Source: an uncultured Collinsella sp.
GTDB taxonomy: Bacteria; Actinomycetota; Coriobacteriia; Coriobacteriales; Coriobacteriaceae
DNA: 59,349 bases
Direction of reading: 5' to 3'
Assembly: GCA_938023705.1 (NCBI GenBank)
Contig: CALJDJ010000020.1
Span: 1 to 59,349, forward strand
Shown here: in pieces, positions 9,384 to 18,885 of the stretch
How positions within the stretch are numbered: position 1 is the stretch's first letter
Layout of the letters: every line of letters starts with the position of its first letter
Made by a program: the position numbers and the translations under genes
Notes under the pieces: generated by a model
Told to the model about the DNA's origin: nothing
Seen by the model: the letters and a program-made list of their open reading frames with translations, nothing else
The model's database searches: none

Positions 9384-11723
9384 ATGGCTCAAGATAAGTT
9401 CGACGTGGGCGGCATGACATGCGCCGCCTGTCAAGCGCATGTGGACCGCGCCGTCAGCAAGCTCGTCGGCGTCCAAAGCGTCGCCGTCAACCTGCTCGCC
9501 GGCTCCATGTTGGTGGACTATGACCCCGCGCAGGTCACCCCCGACGACATCTGCACCGCCGTCGATCGCGCTGGCTACTCGGCCTCACCCGTCAGCACGG
9601 GCACCGACGCCGCCCAAAGCGGCAGTACGCAAGCCAGGTCCGGCGCCGCCCATATGGAGTCGCCGACCAAAAAGCTGGAGGCCGCCGCCTCCGCCATGCG
9701 CACCCGCCTCATCGTCTCGATCGTATTCCTCATCCCACTGTTCTACATAGGCATGGGGCACATGCTTGGCTGGCCGCTGCCCGGCATTTTCACCGACCAT
9801 ACCCACAGCATGACGCTCGCCCTCACCGAGCTCGTCTTGCTCATCCCTATCGTCTACGTCAACGACGCGTACTTTATCAACGGGTTTAAATCGCTCGCAC
9901 ACGGCGCGCCCACCATGGACGCCCTTATTGCCGTGGGCGCCACCGCTTCCGTCGCCTGGTCGTTCTATGCCATGTTTATCATGGCCGACCAGCTGGCCGC
10001 CGGGCAAATCCACGAGGCCATGATGACGAGCATGGGCAACCTGTATTTTGAGAGTGCGGGCACGATCCTGTCGCTCGTCACCGTGGGCAAATACCTCGAG
10101 ACACGCAGCAAATCCAAGACCGGCGGCGCCATCGAGGCGCTCATCGACCTGGCGCCCAAGAGCGCGACCGTCGTGGCAGAGGACGGCACCGAGACCACCG
10201 TCGACGTCGACAGCATCCTTCCCGGCCAGGTCCTGCGCGTACGCCCCGGAGAGTCCATCCCCGTCGATGGCGTGGTGCTCGAGGGCAGCTCGGCCGTGGA
10301 CGAGAGTGCGCTCACCGGCGAGTCCATCCCTGTGGAAAAGACCGCCGGTGCCACCGTCAACGCGGCCACGGTCAACCGCACGGGCTCGTTTACCTTCCGC
10401 GCCACGCGTGTGGGCGCCGACACGTCGCTCGCCAAGATTATCCAGCTCGTCGAGGACGCCAACGCCACCAAGGCGCCCATCGCCCGCATGGCCGACAAGG
10501 TCGCCGGCGTGTTCGTGCCCGTGGTGTTTGTAATCTCGGTCGTGACCTTTGTAGTGTGGATGGCACTGACCGGCAGCATAAACGAGGCGCTCACCTCCGC
10601 CGTGGCCGTGCTGGTGATCAGCTGTCCGTGCGCACTGGGTCTGGCCACGCCCGTCGCCATTATGGTGGGCACCGGCAAGGGCGCCGAAATGGGCATTCTG
10701 TTTAAGAGCGCCGAGGCGCTAGAGAACCTGCGCAGCGTGGGCGCCGTGGTGCTCGATAAGACGGGCACCGTCACCCGAGGCAAGCCGGCCGTGACCGATA
10801 TCGTGGTTGCCGCACGTGCCGACGGCTCGCCCACCATGAGCGAAAAGGCGCTGCTCAAGCTGGCCGCCGCGTTGGAGCGCTCGAGCGAGCACCCGCTGGC
10901 CGAGGCGATTATGGCCGAGTGCGAGTCGCGCGGAATCGTCGCGCGCATGGTCGAGGACTTTGCTGCCGTGCCCGGTCGTGGCGTTACGGCACGCGAGGGG
11001 CAAAACGCCATTGCCGCTGGTAACGTGTGCCTGATGAACGAGTTGGGCGTTACCGTGCCCGCGGGTCTTGCCGAGCAATTTGCTGCCGAAGGCAAGACGC
11101 CGCTGTTCTTTGCCAAGAACGGCGAGCTTGCCGGCACCATTGCCGTGGCTGACGAGGTCAAGGAGACGAGCGCCGAGGCCATCGCCGCGCTCCGCAAGCT
11201 CGGCGTCGACGTGCGCATGCTCACCGGCGACAACCGCGTCACTGCCGAAGCAATCGCCCACCGTGTGGGACTCGACCGTGCGCAGGTCATCGCCGACGTC
11301 CTGCCCGCCGACAAGGAACGCCACGTGCGCGAACTGCAGGATGCGGGCAGCAAGGTCGCCATGGTGGGCGACGGCATCAACGACTCCCCCGCCCTGGCGC
11401 GCGCCGACGTGGGCCTTGCCATTGGCACCGGCGCCGACATCGCCAAGGAGGGCGCCGACGTGGTACTCATGCGCAGCGACCTCATGGACGTCGCCCGCGC
11501 CATCGAGCTTTCGCGCGCCACGATCCGCAACATCAAGCAGGACCTGTTCTGGGCGCTGTTCTACAACGGCATCGGCATTCCGCTGGCGGCGGGCGTGTTC
11601 TTCCCGCTCACCGGATGGCAGCTCTCGCCGATGTTTGGCGCTGCGGCCATGAGCCTGTCGAGCGTGTGCGTCGTGACTAATGCATTGCGCCTACGAACCT
11701 TTAAGCCCAAGACGGCACGCTGA
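9384..11723 (+). CDS. copA: copper-exporting P1B-type ATPase
   Basis: A 779-residue pump that ejects Cu(I) across the membrane at the cost of ATP. It has one N-terminal HMA metal-binding domain (GMTCAAC, C13 and C16), eight expected membrane spans, the actuator loop, the ion-binding CPC motif in TM6 (SCPCALG, C414/C416), the phosphorylated aspartate in DKTGTVTRG (D458), SEHPLAEAI, TGDNRVTAEAI and GDGINDSPALA. The ribosome site AAAGGAG is 5 bases before the ATG. It is first in a copA-copZ-csoR cluster preceded by a CsoR-like operator, which supports copper rather than zinc or cadmium as substrate. Confidence 0.96.
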   Translation: MAQDKFDVGGMTCAACQAHVDRAVSKLVGVQSVAVNLLAGSMLVDYDPAQVTPDDICTAVDRAGYSASPVSTGTDAAQSGSTQARSGAAHMESPTKKLEAAASAMRTRLIVSIVFLIPLFYIGMGHMLGWPLPGIFTDHTHSMTLALTELVLLIPIVYVNDAYFINGFKSLAHGAPTMDALIAVGATASVAWSFYAMFIMADQLAAGQIHEAMMTSMGNLYFESAGTILSLVTVGKYLETRSKSKTGGAIEALIDLAPKSATVVAEDGTETTVDVDSILPGQVLRVRPGESIPVDGVVLEGSSAVDESALTGESIPVEKTAGATVNAATVNRTGSFTFRATRVGADTSLAKIIQLVEDANATKAPIARMADKVAGVFVPVVFVISVVTFVVWMALTGSINEALTSAVAVLVISCPCALGLATPVAIMVGTGKGAEMGILFKSAEALENLRSVGAVVLDKTGTVTRGKPAVTDIVVAARADGSPTMSEKALLKLAAALERSSEHPLAEAIMAECESRGIVARMVEDFAAVPGRGVTAREGQNAIAAGNVCLMNELGVTVPAGLAEQFAAEGKTPLFFAKNGELAGTIAVADEVKETSAEAIAALRKLGVDVRMLTGDNRVTAEAIAHRVGLDRAQVIADVLPADKERHVRELQDAGSKVAMVGDGINDSPALARADVGLAIGTGADIAKEGADVVLMRSDLMDVARAIELSRATIRNIKQDLFWALFYNGIGIPLAAGVFFPLTGWQLSPMFGAAAMSLSSVCVVTNALRLRTFKPKTAR

Positions 11724-11808
11724 GGCACCCGACCTTGCCCCTCAAACCGTCGCTCGCGTACCCAAGTACGCTTCGCTCCTCTTTCGGGGCAATCTCGGGC
11801 ACCTCAGC
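11719..11808. repeat. long imperfect inverted repeat at the end of copA
   Basis: The 23-base arms at 11719-11741 and 11786-11808 are inverted copies with four differences, and the left arm overlaps the copA stop. The loop carries a smaller hairpin (GCGTA with TACGC). No T-tract follows. It could limit read-through to copZ or protect the 3' end. Confidence 0.7.
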
Positions 11809-11875
11809 GCACCTTTAAGATGACTCTGTTCACGACTAAACTGTCAGAAAACCTCAATCGATAAGGAGTACAACC

Positions 11876-12097
11876 ATGAACTACACGATCAAAACCTCGG
11901 GCCTTATGTGCGGCCACTGCGACGCTACTGTCGAGACGGCACTGCTCAACGTGGCCGGCGTGACCGACGCCGACGCCGATCACGAGACCCAGACCGTCCA
12001 GGTGGAGTGCGCCGACACCGTGACCGCCGAGCAGCTCGCCGCCGCCGTCGAGGGCGCCGGCGAGAAGTTCCACGCCCTGTCCGTAACCGCCGCGTAA
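11876..12097 (+). CDS. copZ: copper chaperone, HMA domain
   Basis: A 73-residue single HMA domain with the metal-binding LMCGHC near the N-terminus, the size of CopZ/Atx1. It should carry Cu(I) in the cytosol and hand it to CopA or to CsoR. The ribosome site AAGGAG lies 7 bases before the ATG. Its place between copA and csoR supports copper. A role in mercury transfer is possible for the fold but not supported by neighbours. Confidence 0.9.
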   Translation: MNYTIKTSGLMCGHCDATVETALLNVAGVTDADADHETQTVQVECADTVTAEQLAAAVEGAGEKFHALSVTAA

Positions 12098-12135
12098 CGA
12101 CCCACGCGCACCCCGACCAGAAACGAGGGCCCGCC

Positions 12136-12408
12136 ATGATGGCAGACCATAAATCGGTGACCCGCATGCTCAAGACGGCACGCGGTCAGATCGACGGCAT
12201 CCTGCGGATGGTCGAGGAGGACCGCTACTGCGTCGATATTTCCACGCAGCTTATGGCAACGCAGGCGCTCATTGCGCGCATCAACGCCGACGTGCTCAAG
12301 GCGCATATCGAGGGCTGCGTGACTTCGGCAATCGAATCGGGCGACGAAGACCTCAAGGCCGCCAAGCTCGCCGAGATCGAACGCGTCGTCGACAAGCTCT
12401 CCAAGTGA
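12136..12408 (+). CDS. csoR: copper-sensing repressor CsoR
   Basis: A 90-residue all-helical repressor of the CsoR/RcnR family. The Cu(I) ligands are present with the family spacing: C32, H57 and C61 (YCVDI and HIEGC), that is 25 and 4 residues apart. The N-terminal RMLKTARGQIDGILRMVEED is the usual DNA-contact region. Copper binding releases the operator. The predicted site is the ACCCCCAGGGGGT palindrome before copA. A second ATG at 12139 is equally possible. Confidence 0.93.
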   Translation: MMADHKSVTRMLKTARGQIDGILRMVEEDRYCVDISTQLMATQALIARINADVLKAHIEGCVTSAIESGDEDLKAAKLAEIERVVDKLSK

Positions 12409-12416
12409 TTGGGGCA

Positions 12417-12499
12417 TTGGGGACAGACTGCTTTGCACCATCTTGGTGTATCGGGGACAGGCACGTTTGCACCGCATTGGTGCAGATTGACCTGTCCCC
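12417..12499. repeat. REP-like palindromes with GGGGACAG ends
   Basis: An intact palindrome spans 12453-12499: GGGGACAGG inverted as CCTGTCCCC, with an inner TGCACC/GGTGCA stem. Beside it (12417-12448) is one half of a similar element (TTGGGGACAG, then GCACCATCTTGGTG). Related ends occur at 17341, 36245, 48440 and 59269. Confidence 0.75.
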
Positions 12500-12554
12500 C
12501 TTGCTCTAAATCGGGTATAAAGGCGTGCAGCATATCGAACGAAAGGCAATTTGC

Positions 12555-13028
12555 ATGAATGACTTTATGAAGGGCCGCAATGGTGCCGATGAACTCACCA
12601 TCGTGATGGGCTTTGCCGGCATCGTCATCGCGATGATCGGATCGATAGCCCGCATCCAGTGGCTCAGCTGGATCGCCATCGCCGTGATCGTGATTGGCGT
12701 GCTGCGCGGCCTGTCCAAAAACATCGATGCGCGTCGCAAGGAAAACGCTGCCTTTGTCGCCGCGACCGCGAACGTCCCCGGCTTGGGCAAGTTCGTCGCC
12801 AGCTTGGGCGGCGGCGCTGCAGCAGCCAGCACCTCGCGCGCGGCTGGAACGAGCAAGGAAGACTTTGAGCGCGCCAAGCGCACGGCCAAGAAGATGTGGA
12901 AGGGTCGCAAAACTACGGCATACCTCAAGTGCCCCAACTGCGGCCAGATGCTCTCCGTCCCCAAGGGCAAAGGCAAGATCCGCGTCACCTGCCCCAAGTG
13001 CCACGCCAAGATGGAAACCCGCTCCTAA
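12555..13028 (+). CDS. small membrane protein with C-terminal zinc ribbon
   Basis: A 157-residue protein. Two membrane spans (about residues 13-27 and 32-48) are followed by a basic linker and a C-terminal zinc ribbon (CPNCGQ then CPKCHAK). The ribosome site GAAAGG precedes the ATG at 12555; a TTG at 12525 has none. The cytosolic ribbon probably binds zinc and another macromolecule. I recognise no named family. It converges on the amidohydrolase gene and shares a terminator with it. Confidence 0.75.
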   Translation: MNDFMKGRNGADELTIVMGFAGIVIAMIGSIARIQWLSWIAIAVIVIGVLRGLSKNIDARRKENAAFVAATANVPGLGKFVASLGGGAAAASTSRAAGTSKEDFERAKRTAKKMWKGRKTTAYLKCPNCGQMLSVPKGKGKIRVTCPKCHAKMETRS

Positions 13029-13090
13029 CGCCCGCACGCGGGACAAATTAATCAGGTTTGTTTGTCCCAAATCTTAAGTATTTGTTCGAT

Positions 13091-13129
13091 AAAAAAGCCG
13101 AGGCCTCGTGTTGAGACCTCGGCTTTTTA
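13091..13129. terminator. bidirectional terminator
   Basis: A 16-bp stem (13092-13107 with 13113-13128) has an A-tract on the left and a T-tract on the right. It sits between two convergent genes and can end both. Confidence 0.92.
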
Positions 13130-13161
13130 CATGCGGCAACGGAGCTACACCTTTGTCACAC

Positions 13162-14532
13162 CTATGCCACACCGTCGCGGGCGAGCTCCTCGGCCAGCGC
13201 CTCAGCCGGCATGGCCATAATCGTGTCGAGCTCGTTATCAACCTCGGGAATACGCTTCACCTTGAGCTTGCGCATCAGATCACCGCGACACATCACGTAC
13301 ATCGGCTCACGCAGAGCGCACAGGTCATCGAGCGGGTTCTCGCGCGTCACCAGGATATCGGCGGCCTTACCGCACTCGATTGTGCCGGTCTCGCCGCCCA
13401 GTCCCAGCAGCTCGGCATTGACCTGCGTGGCCGTATGCAGCGCAAACGCATTACTCACGCTCACGTACTTGGCAAAATAGGCCACCTCGCGCCACATGTC
13501 GTACTGGGTCACGAACGGGCAGCTCGAATCCGTGCCCAGGCCTACCTTGATACCGGCTTCCAGCGCCGCACGAGCACTCTCGATAATGCCCGAGCACACG
13601 ATGTCGCCGTTCTTCTTTTGCGTATCGGTCGAATGGGTCTTTTCCGGGTCGAGCAATACAAACGGCAGCGCCGGGCTGATGGTGCAGGTCACGCTCGGCG
13701 CGCGTCCCTCGAGCTGCGTGCCCGCGGCGCCACGGTACAGCTCCAGAATCTCGGGCGTCAACGGAGCGCCGTGCTCAATCGTGTCAACGCCGGCCTCAAG
13801 CGCGGCCTTCACGCCCTCGGTACTCTCGACATGAGCCATAACCGGAAGGCCCATATCGTGTGCCGCCTTGCACGCCGCTGCGGCAACCTCCACCGGCATA
13901 CGCAGCACGCCCGGCTCGCCCACCTCGGTCGCATCGAACACACCGCCCGTTACGAACAGCTTAATGACGTCGGCACCGCGCGCATACAGGTCGCGCACCT
14001 GTTCGGCTGCCTCGGCGGGACCGTTAGCCACCTGGGCGAACAAACCCGCACCATGGCCACCCGGCACCGTGACACCCGTTCCCGGCGCCACCAGGCGAGG
14101 GCCTTGATACTTGCCGGCATCGATAGCATCGCGCACGGCAAGATCGGCAAACAGCGGGTCGCCCGCGCCGCGCACCGTGGTCACGCCGCTTGCCAGCTGC
14201 TGCTGGGCGCTGCCCTTAAGAATGTGGCGCACGATGGCGCGCCCCACGGGATTATCGAGCTTTTTCATCAGCGCGCCCGCATCGCCCGCCGAAACCGGCT
14301 TACCCGAGCCGCACAGATGCACATGCATATTGATGAGGCCCGGCATGAGATACGCCCCTGCCAGATCGATGACCTCGGCACCTGCAGGCGCCTGCGCCAC
14401 AGCACTCGGCCCCATCCACGTGATGAGACCGCGCTCAACTGCCACGGCCATGTCGGGCTGCGGCTCCATATGTTCCGAACCATCCAGGACGGTCGCATTG
14501 ATAAACAACGTGGAACGATCGGCAGACGCCAT
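13162..14532 (-). CDS. amidohydrolase-family metal-dependent hydrolase
   Basis: A 456-residue TIM-barrel enzyme. The metal ligands of the superfamily are visible: HVH (H70, H72) after YLMPGLINM, a lysine in GADVIKLFVTGG, then histidines in MAHVES and IEHGAPL, and the aspartate in GLGTDSS. The closest subgroup by pattern is the imidazolonepropionase/Xaa-Pro dipeptidase-like amidohydrolases, which hydrolyse cyclic amides or dipeptides. The substrate cannot be named. I start at 14532 because GGGAGGAG lies 6 bases upstream; an in-frame ATG at 14565 adds 11 residues but has no site. Confidence 0.85.
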   Translation of the reverse strand: MASADRSTLFINATVLDGSEHMEPQPDMAVAVERGLITWMGPSAVAQAPAGAEVIDLAGAYLMPGLINMHVHLCGSGKPVSAGDAGALMKKLDNPVGRAIVRHILKGSAQQQLASGVTTVRGAGDPLFADLAVRDAIDAGKYQGPRLVAPGTGVTVPGGHGAGLFAQVANGPAEAAEQVRDLYARGADVIKLFVTGGVFDATEVGEPGVLRMPVEVAAAACKAAHDMGLPVMAHVESTEGVKAALEAGVDTIEHGAPLTPEILELYRGAAGTQLEGRAPSVTCTISPALPFVLLDPEKTHSTDTQKKNGDIVCSGIIESARAALEAGIKVGLGTDSSCPFVTQYDMWREVAYFAKYVSVSNAFALHTATQVNAELLGLGGETGTIECGKAADILVTRENPLDDLCALREPMYVMCRGDLMRKLKVKRIPEVDNELDTIMAMPAEALAEELARDGVA

Positions 14533-14683
14533 ATCGAGCTCCTCCCTCACGATTAACTTGAACATTTGTCCATTATCACCTAATGCAGCGAACTAAAGTC
14601 AAACATATCGGTTAACGGAGGGAAGAGAGGGTCGTGAGGATGAACAGACCAGTGCAGCGATGCTCCGGTCGTTCCAGCAAAAC

Positions 14684-14981
14684 GTCTTGATCTGTAACAG
14701 ATAGACCGTCTTTAACCTTCCAAATGTTACAGATCGAGATCTTTCAGCACCGCGTCCAGCCTTTGTCTCAATCTGTAACAGTTGGGTCGAATTTTGGCCG
14801 TCAGATGTTACAGATCGAGATATTCTCCAGCACCGTCGTCAAACGTCTAAATCTGTAACAAGTAGACAGGTTTTCGGCCTCTAGATGTTACAGATTAAGA
14901 TCTTTTAACGGTAGCCAACCTATTGTCTTGATCTGTAACAGTTGCGAGGCCAAACGGTCCCCTGTTGTTACAGATTGAGAC
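14684..14981. repeat. 57-bp palindrome array 4 (4 units)
   Basis: Units lie at 14684-14740, 14765-14821, 14845-14901 and 14925-14981, with spacers of 24, 23 and 23 bp. This is the longest array. Unit 3 carries AA in the left arm and TA in the right arm where most copies have CG, CA or TG. The first spacer is nearly the same as the first spacer of array 5. Confidence 0.95.
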
Positions 14982-14989
14982 AGTCCGCT

Positions 14990-16060
14990 TCAGTGCCCAT
15001 ACCACTGACGCTTCCATCCCTCAGCCAAATCGGTCCGCTGCGAAATACCCGCCAGCCTCATCTTTTCAGCCAGCTTCCCCGGGTTCTTGAGTTCATCAAA
15101 CGTGAACCGAAGCACCTTGTGCCCGAGCATTGTCAGATGAGATTCCCGCTGACGCTCTGCCACGAACGGGTCGACCGACTCCCGACCCTCGCCGTTCTGC
15201 AAGGTATACTTCCCCTTTCCGTCGAGCTCGCCGATGACACATGTCCCGTCCTCGAGCCTCCAGAAATAATCAACCCGAAACACCCGGCTCGAATCGAGCG
15301 GATCGCGAAACTCCACCTGCAACTCCGGAACCGGAAAACCGTATGCAATAAAGAACGCTCGGAACCGAGACTCGCCACCGTTTTCGGACAGCCCGTCCGC
15401 ATGCGACGCAATCGCCTGAGCTCTGCGATACCCTCGCCTGCCCTCGCAATCGACCTGGAGCCGTTCGCAGAGGTCGTCGCGCGACATACCCTTCGCCCGC
15501 AATGCAGAATCGGCAATCGCCAGACCATACGAAAACGGCGCACGCAGCAGACAATCCTCCACCGTGCGCCAAAACGGCGTCACCCGAACGCCGTCGACGC
15601 GCTCAAGCGCACCCGCCGCCTGCGGACGCAGCAGCCTACATCCTGCACTAAGCGTCACCGAACAACCCGTCTTGACCAAGTAACGCGGCCCAAGCAGATC
15701 ATTCGGCACCTCCAGACCCCATATCAGCGCGGCGTCATACCCCCAAAACGCCCAATCGGGGTGAAACTCGGCAAGTCCCTTGATGGTCCACCGCGCCCGC
15801 TCCGGCGGCGTCAACGCATCCCATTCATGCTGAAAACAGAATAGGTGCAATTCGGGCTCCGCAATATCGTCTGTGCCCACATGGCGCCGCAGCCACATGA
15901 GCTCGGCATTGTCGTGCGTCACAAGCAGCACGCCTTGTTCAGCCGCCTCCGTGAGCCTGGCAAGCATCCTATTCCGCGCCAAGGTGTTACGTGTCGCCTG
16001 CTTGTGTTTAAGAACGGTATTAGACACTTTCATCACCACCACATCGGAGAAATGGGCCAT
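14990..16060 (-). CDS. AbiEi-like/DUF559-like protein, possible nuclease fold
   Basis: About 356 residues. The C-terminal 120 residues have the look of the DUF559/Vsr endonuclease-like fold: ESRFRAFF, then VDYFWRLEDGTCVIGELDGKGKY, then ERQRESHLTMLGHKVLRFTFDEL, with the acidic and GELDGK residues where the family has its active site. The N-terminal part resembles the AbiEi-type regulator architecture. DUF559 domains in this setting may or may not cut DNA. The start is uncertain: ATG 16060 or ATG 16033, neither with a strong site. Both sides of the gene carry 57-bp palindrome arrays (4 and 5) that share spacer sequence, so the gene may have moved or been copied with them. Confidence 0.6.
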   Translation of the reverse strand: MAHFSDVVVMKVSNTVLKHKQATRNTLARNRMLARLTEAAEQGVLLVTHDNAELMWLRRHVGTDDIAEPELHLFCFQHEWDALTPPERARWTIKGLAEFHPDWAFWGYDAALIWGLEVPNDLLGPRYLVKTGCSVTLSAGCRLLRPQAAGALERVDGVRVTPFWRTVEDCLLRAPFSYGLAIADSALRAKGMSRDDLCERLQVDCEGRRGYRRAQAIASHADGLSENGGESRFRAFFIAYGFPVPELQVEFRDPLDSSRVFRVDYFWRLEDGTCVIGELDGKGKYTLQNGEGRESVDPFVAERQRESHLTMLGHKVLRFTFDELKNPGKLAEKMRLAGISQRTDLAEGWKRQWYGH

Positions 16061-16086
16061 CGCCGCTGTTGCCGCCGCCGACAAAC

Positions 16087-16304
16087 GTCTCGATCTGTAA
16101 CAGGAAGACCGGTTTTTGGCCGCTAGATGTTACATATCAAGATCTTTCGGCACCGCGTCCAACCTTTGTCTCAATCTGTAACAGTTAGGTCGAGTTTTGG
16201 CCTGTAGATGTTACAGATTGAGACATTCCCCCTGCCAGGCGCCAAACATCTCGATCTGTAACAGGTAGACCGGTTTTTTGTCCCTAGACGTTACAGACCG
16301 AGAC
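16087..16304. repeat. 57-bp palindrome array 5 (3 units)
   Basis: Units lie at 16087-16143, 16168-16224 and 16248-16304, with spacers of 24 and 23 bp. Cores and the first spacer resemble those of the first three units of array 4, 1403 bp away in the same orientation. Confidence 0.95.
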
Positions 16305-16337
16305 AAATAGACAGGCGGCGGCGCGACTGCCCATCCC

Positions 16338-17045
16338 CTACTCCCATTCCTGTTCGTAGATGTTGAGGGACTTCACATACCGCCCCTGGGCACCCATGAT
16401 GTCGCGGACCAGGCGCAAAAAGAAGCTGATGCACGAGGTGTCGAAACCGTCCTCCAGGTCCTCGGGATGCACCGCGCCCGGCCCGTCGACCGCCGTGTCG
16501 CTCAGGCGCGCGATATCATACAGGTAGAGCTGCCCCGCCGTCAGCCAGACATCGTCGACGCACGCGAGTCGCACCGCAATCGCGCCATCGTTCCAGTGCT
16601 CCTTTTGCACGATATGTGGGTCGTAGACGTCAAAGCGACGGTCGGTGCGCGTGTCCTTCAGCACGACCATGCCAGTCGCGGGATCCTTGTCCAAAATGCC
16701 AAAGCGCGAGAAATACTGCGTGTCACGCACCTGCTTAAGTCGCCCGAGCGAAGCAGGAGAAATTGACGCTGGCGGCTCGTCCACATACAGCTCCAACAGC
16801 GTCTTGCCGTGGTAATAGGGGCGCTCAAACAGCAGCCAATCGGTAAACGCCATGTTGTAGGCCATGATTTCGTTTTGAGATGGTTCCTCGCAATAGCTGA
16901 GCCACGGATCGACGATAATCTCGAACTGCTCGCGCGCCGGCTCCAGAAATTGAAACTTCCGCAGCATCCAAAAGTGAGCCATGTCGGCAATATCGTTGCC
17001 GACGGCCTCGGCCAGCTGCGCTCGATCAAAAACTTGGTCAGTCAT
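16338..17045 (-). CDS. hypothetical protein, 235 residues
   Basis: I recognise no family. The protein is soluble, acidic and aromatic-rich, with no signal peptide or membrane span. The N-terminal half is helical (DIADMAHFWMLRKFQFLEP, then MAYNMAFTDWLLFERPYY). The second half looks like a small beta domain (FDVYDPHIV, IAVRLACVDDVWLTAGQLYLYDI). The start at 17045 is firm: GAGGAGG lies 5 bases upstream. It stands alone between array 5 and gltD. Confidence 0.8.
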   Translation of the reverse strand: MTDQVFDRAQLAEAVGNDIADMAHFWMLRKFQFLEPAREQFEIIVDPWLSYCEEPSQNEIMAYNMAFTDWLLFERPYYHGKTLLELYVDEPPASISPASLGRLKQVRDTQYFSRFGILDKDPATGMVVLKDTRTDRRFDVYDPHIVQKEHWNDGAIAVRLACVDDVWLTAGQLYLYDIARLSDTAVDGPGAVHPEDLEDGFDTSCISFFLRLVRDIMGAQGRYVKSLNIYEQEWE

Positions 17046-17340
17046 GGCATCCTCCTCAAACTGATGGACCTCAATTTGAGCTTACGAGGAGGGTGGGCAA
17101 CCGAGGCAAGCGCGGGCAAAATAGGCCTTCGACTGCAAACCAGATGCTAACCAAACACTTGACGGGACACTTGACCGAATGAGTCCACCGCAACAAAACC
17201 GCAGGTAGACATAGACAGCCAACCCGCCCTTTTGAGCCAGATGCCCGCAGCCACCACAGAAACAACAGGTGACCACAGCCCAAGAAGTCGACAAATGAAC
17301 ACCCGTACGTCGACAAACGAGCAAATCGCTCGCAAAGAGT
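17046..17340. other. intergenic stretch without a recognised gene
   Basis: The sequence holds a short direct repeat (ACTTGACGGGACACTTGACC) and low-complexity CA-rich stretches. No open frame here has a ribosome site or a recognisable protein. The promoter of the 16338-17045 gene should lie here but I cannot place it. Confidence 0.4.
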
Positions 17341-17381
17341 GTCCCCAACGACTAGACAAAAAATGACTAGTCATTGGGGAC
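17341..17381. repeat. GTCCCC-ended palindrome downstream of gltD
   Basis: GTCCCCAACGACTAG (17341-17355) is inverted at 17367-17381 with one change. It may end gltBD transcription, although it lacks a T-tract, and its GGGGAC ends place it with the REP-like elements. Confidence 0.7.
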
Positions 17382-17398
17382 GTTCTTAAATGACTACT

Positions 17399-18880
<1,482 letters not shown>

Positions 18881-18885
18881 GGCAC

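Noticed and set aside
14684..16304. CRISPR array
   Set aside because: The repeated 16-mer alternates in orientation, units are only 57 bp with 23-24-bp gaps, the cores are related to one another, and no cas gene is present.
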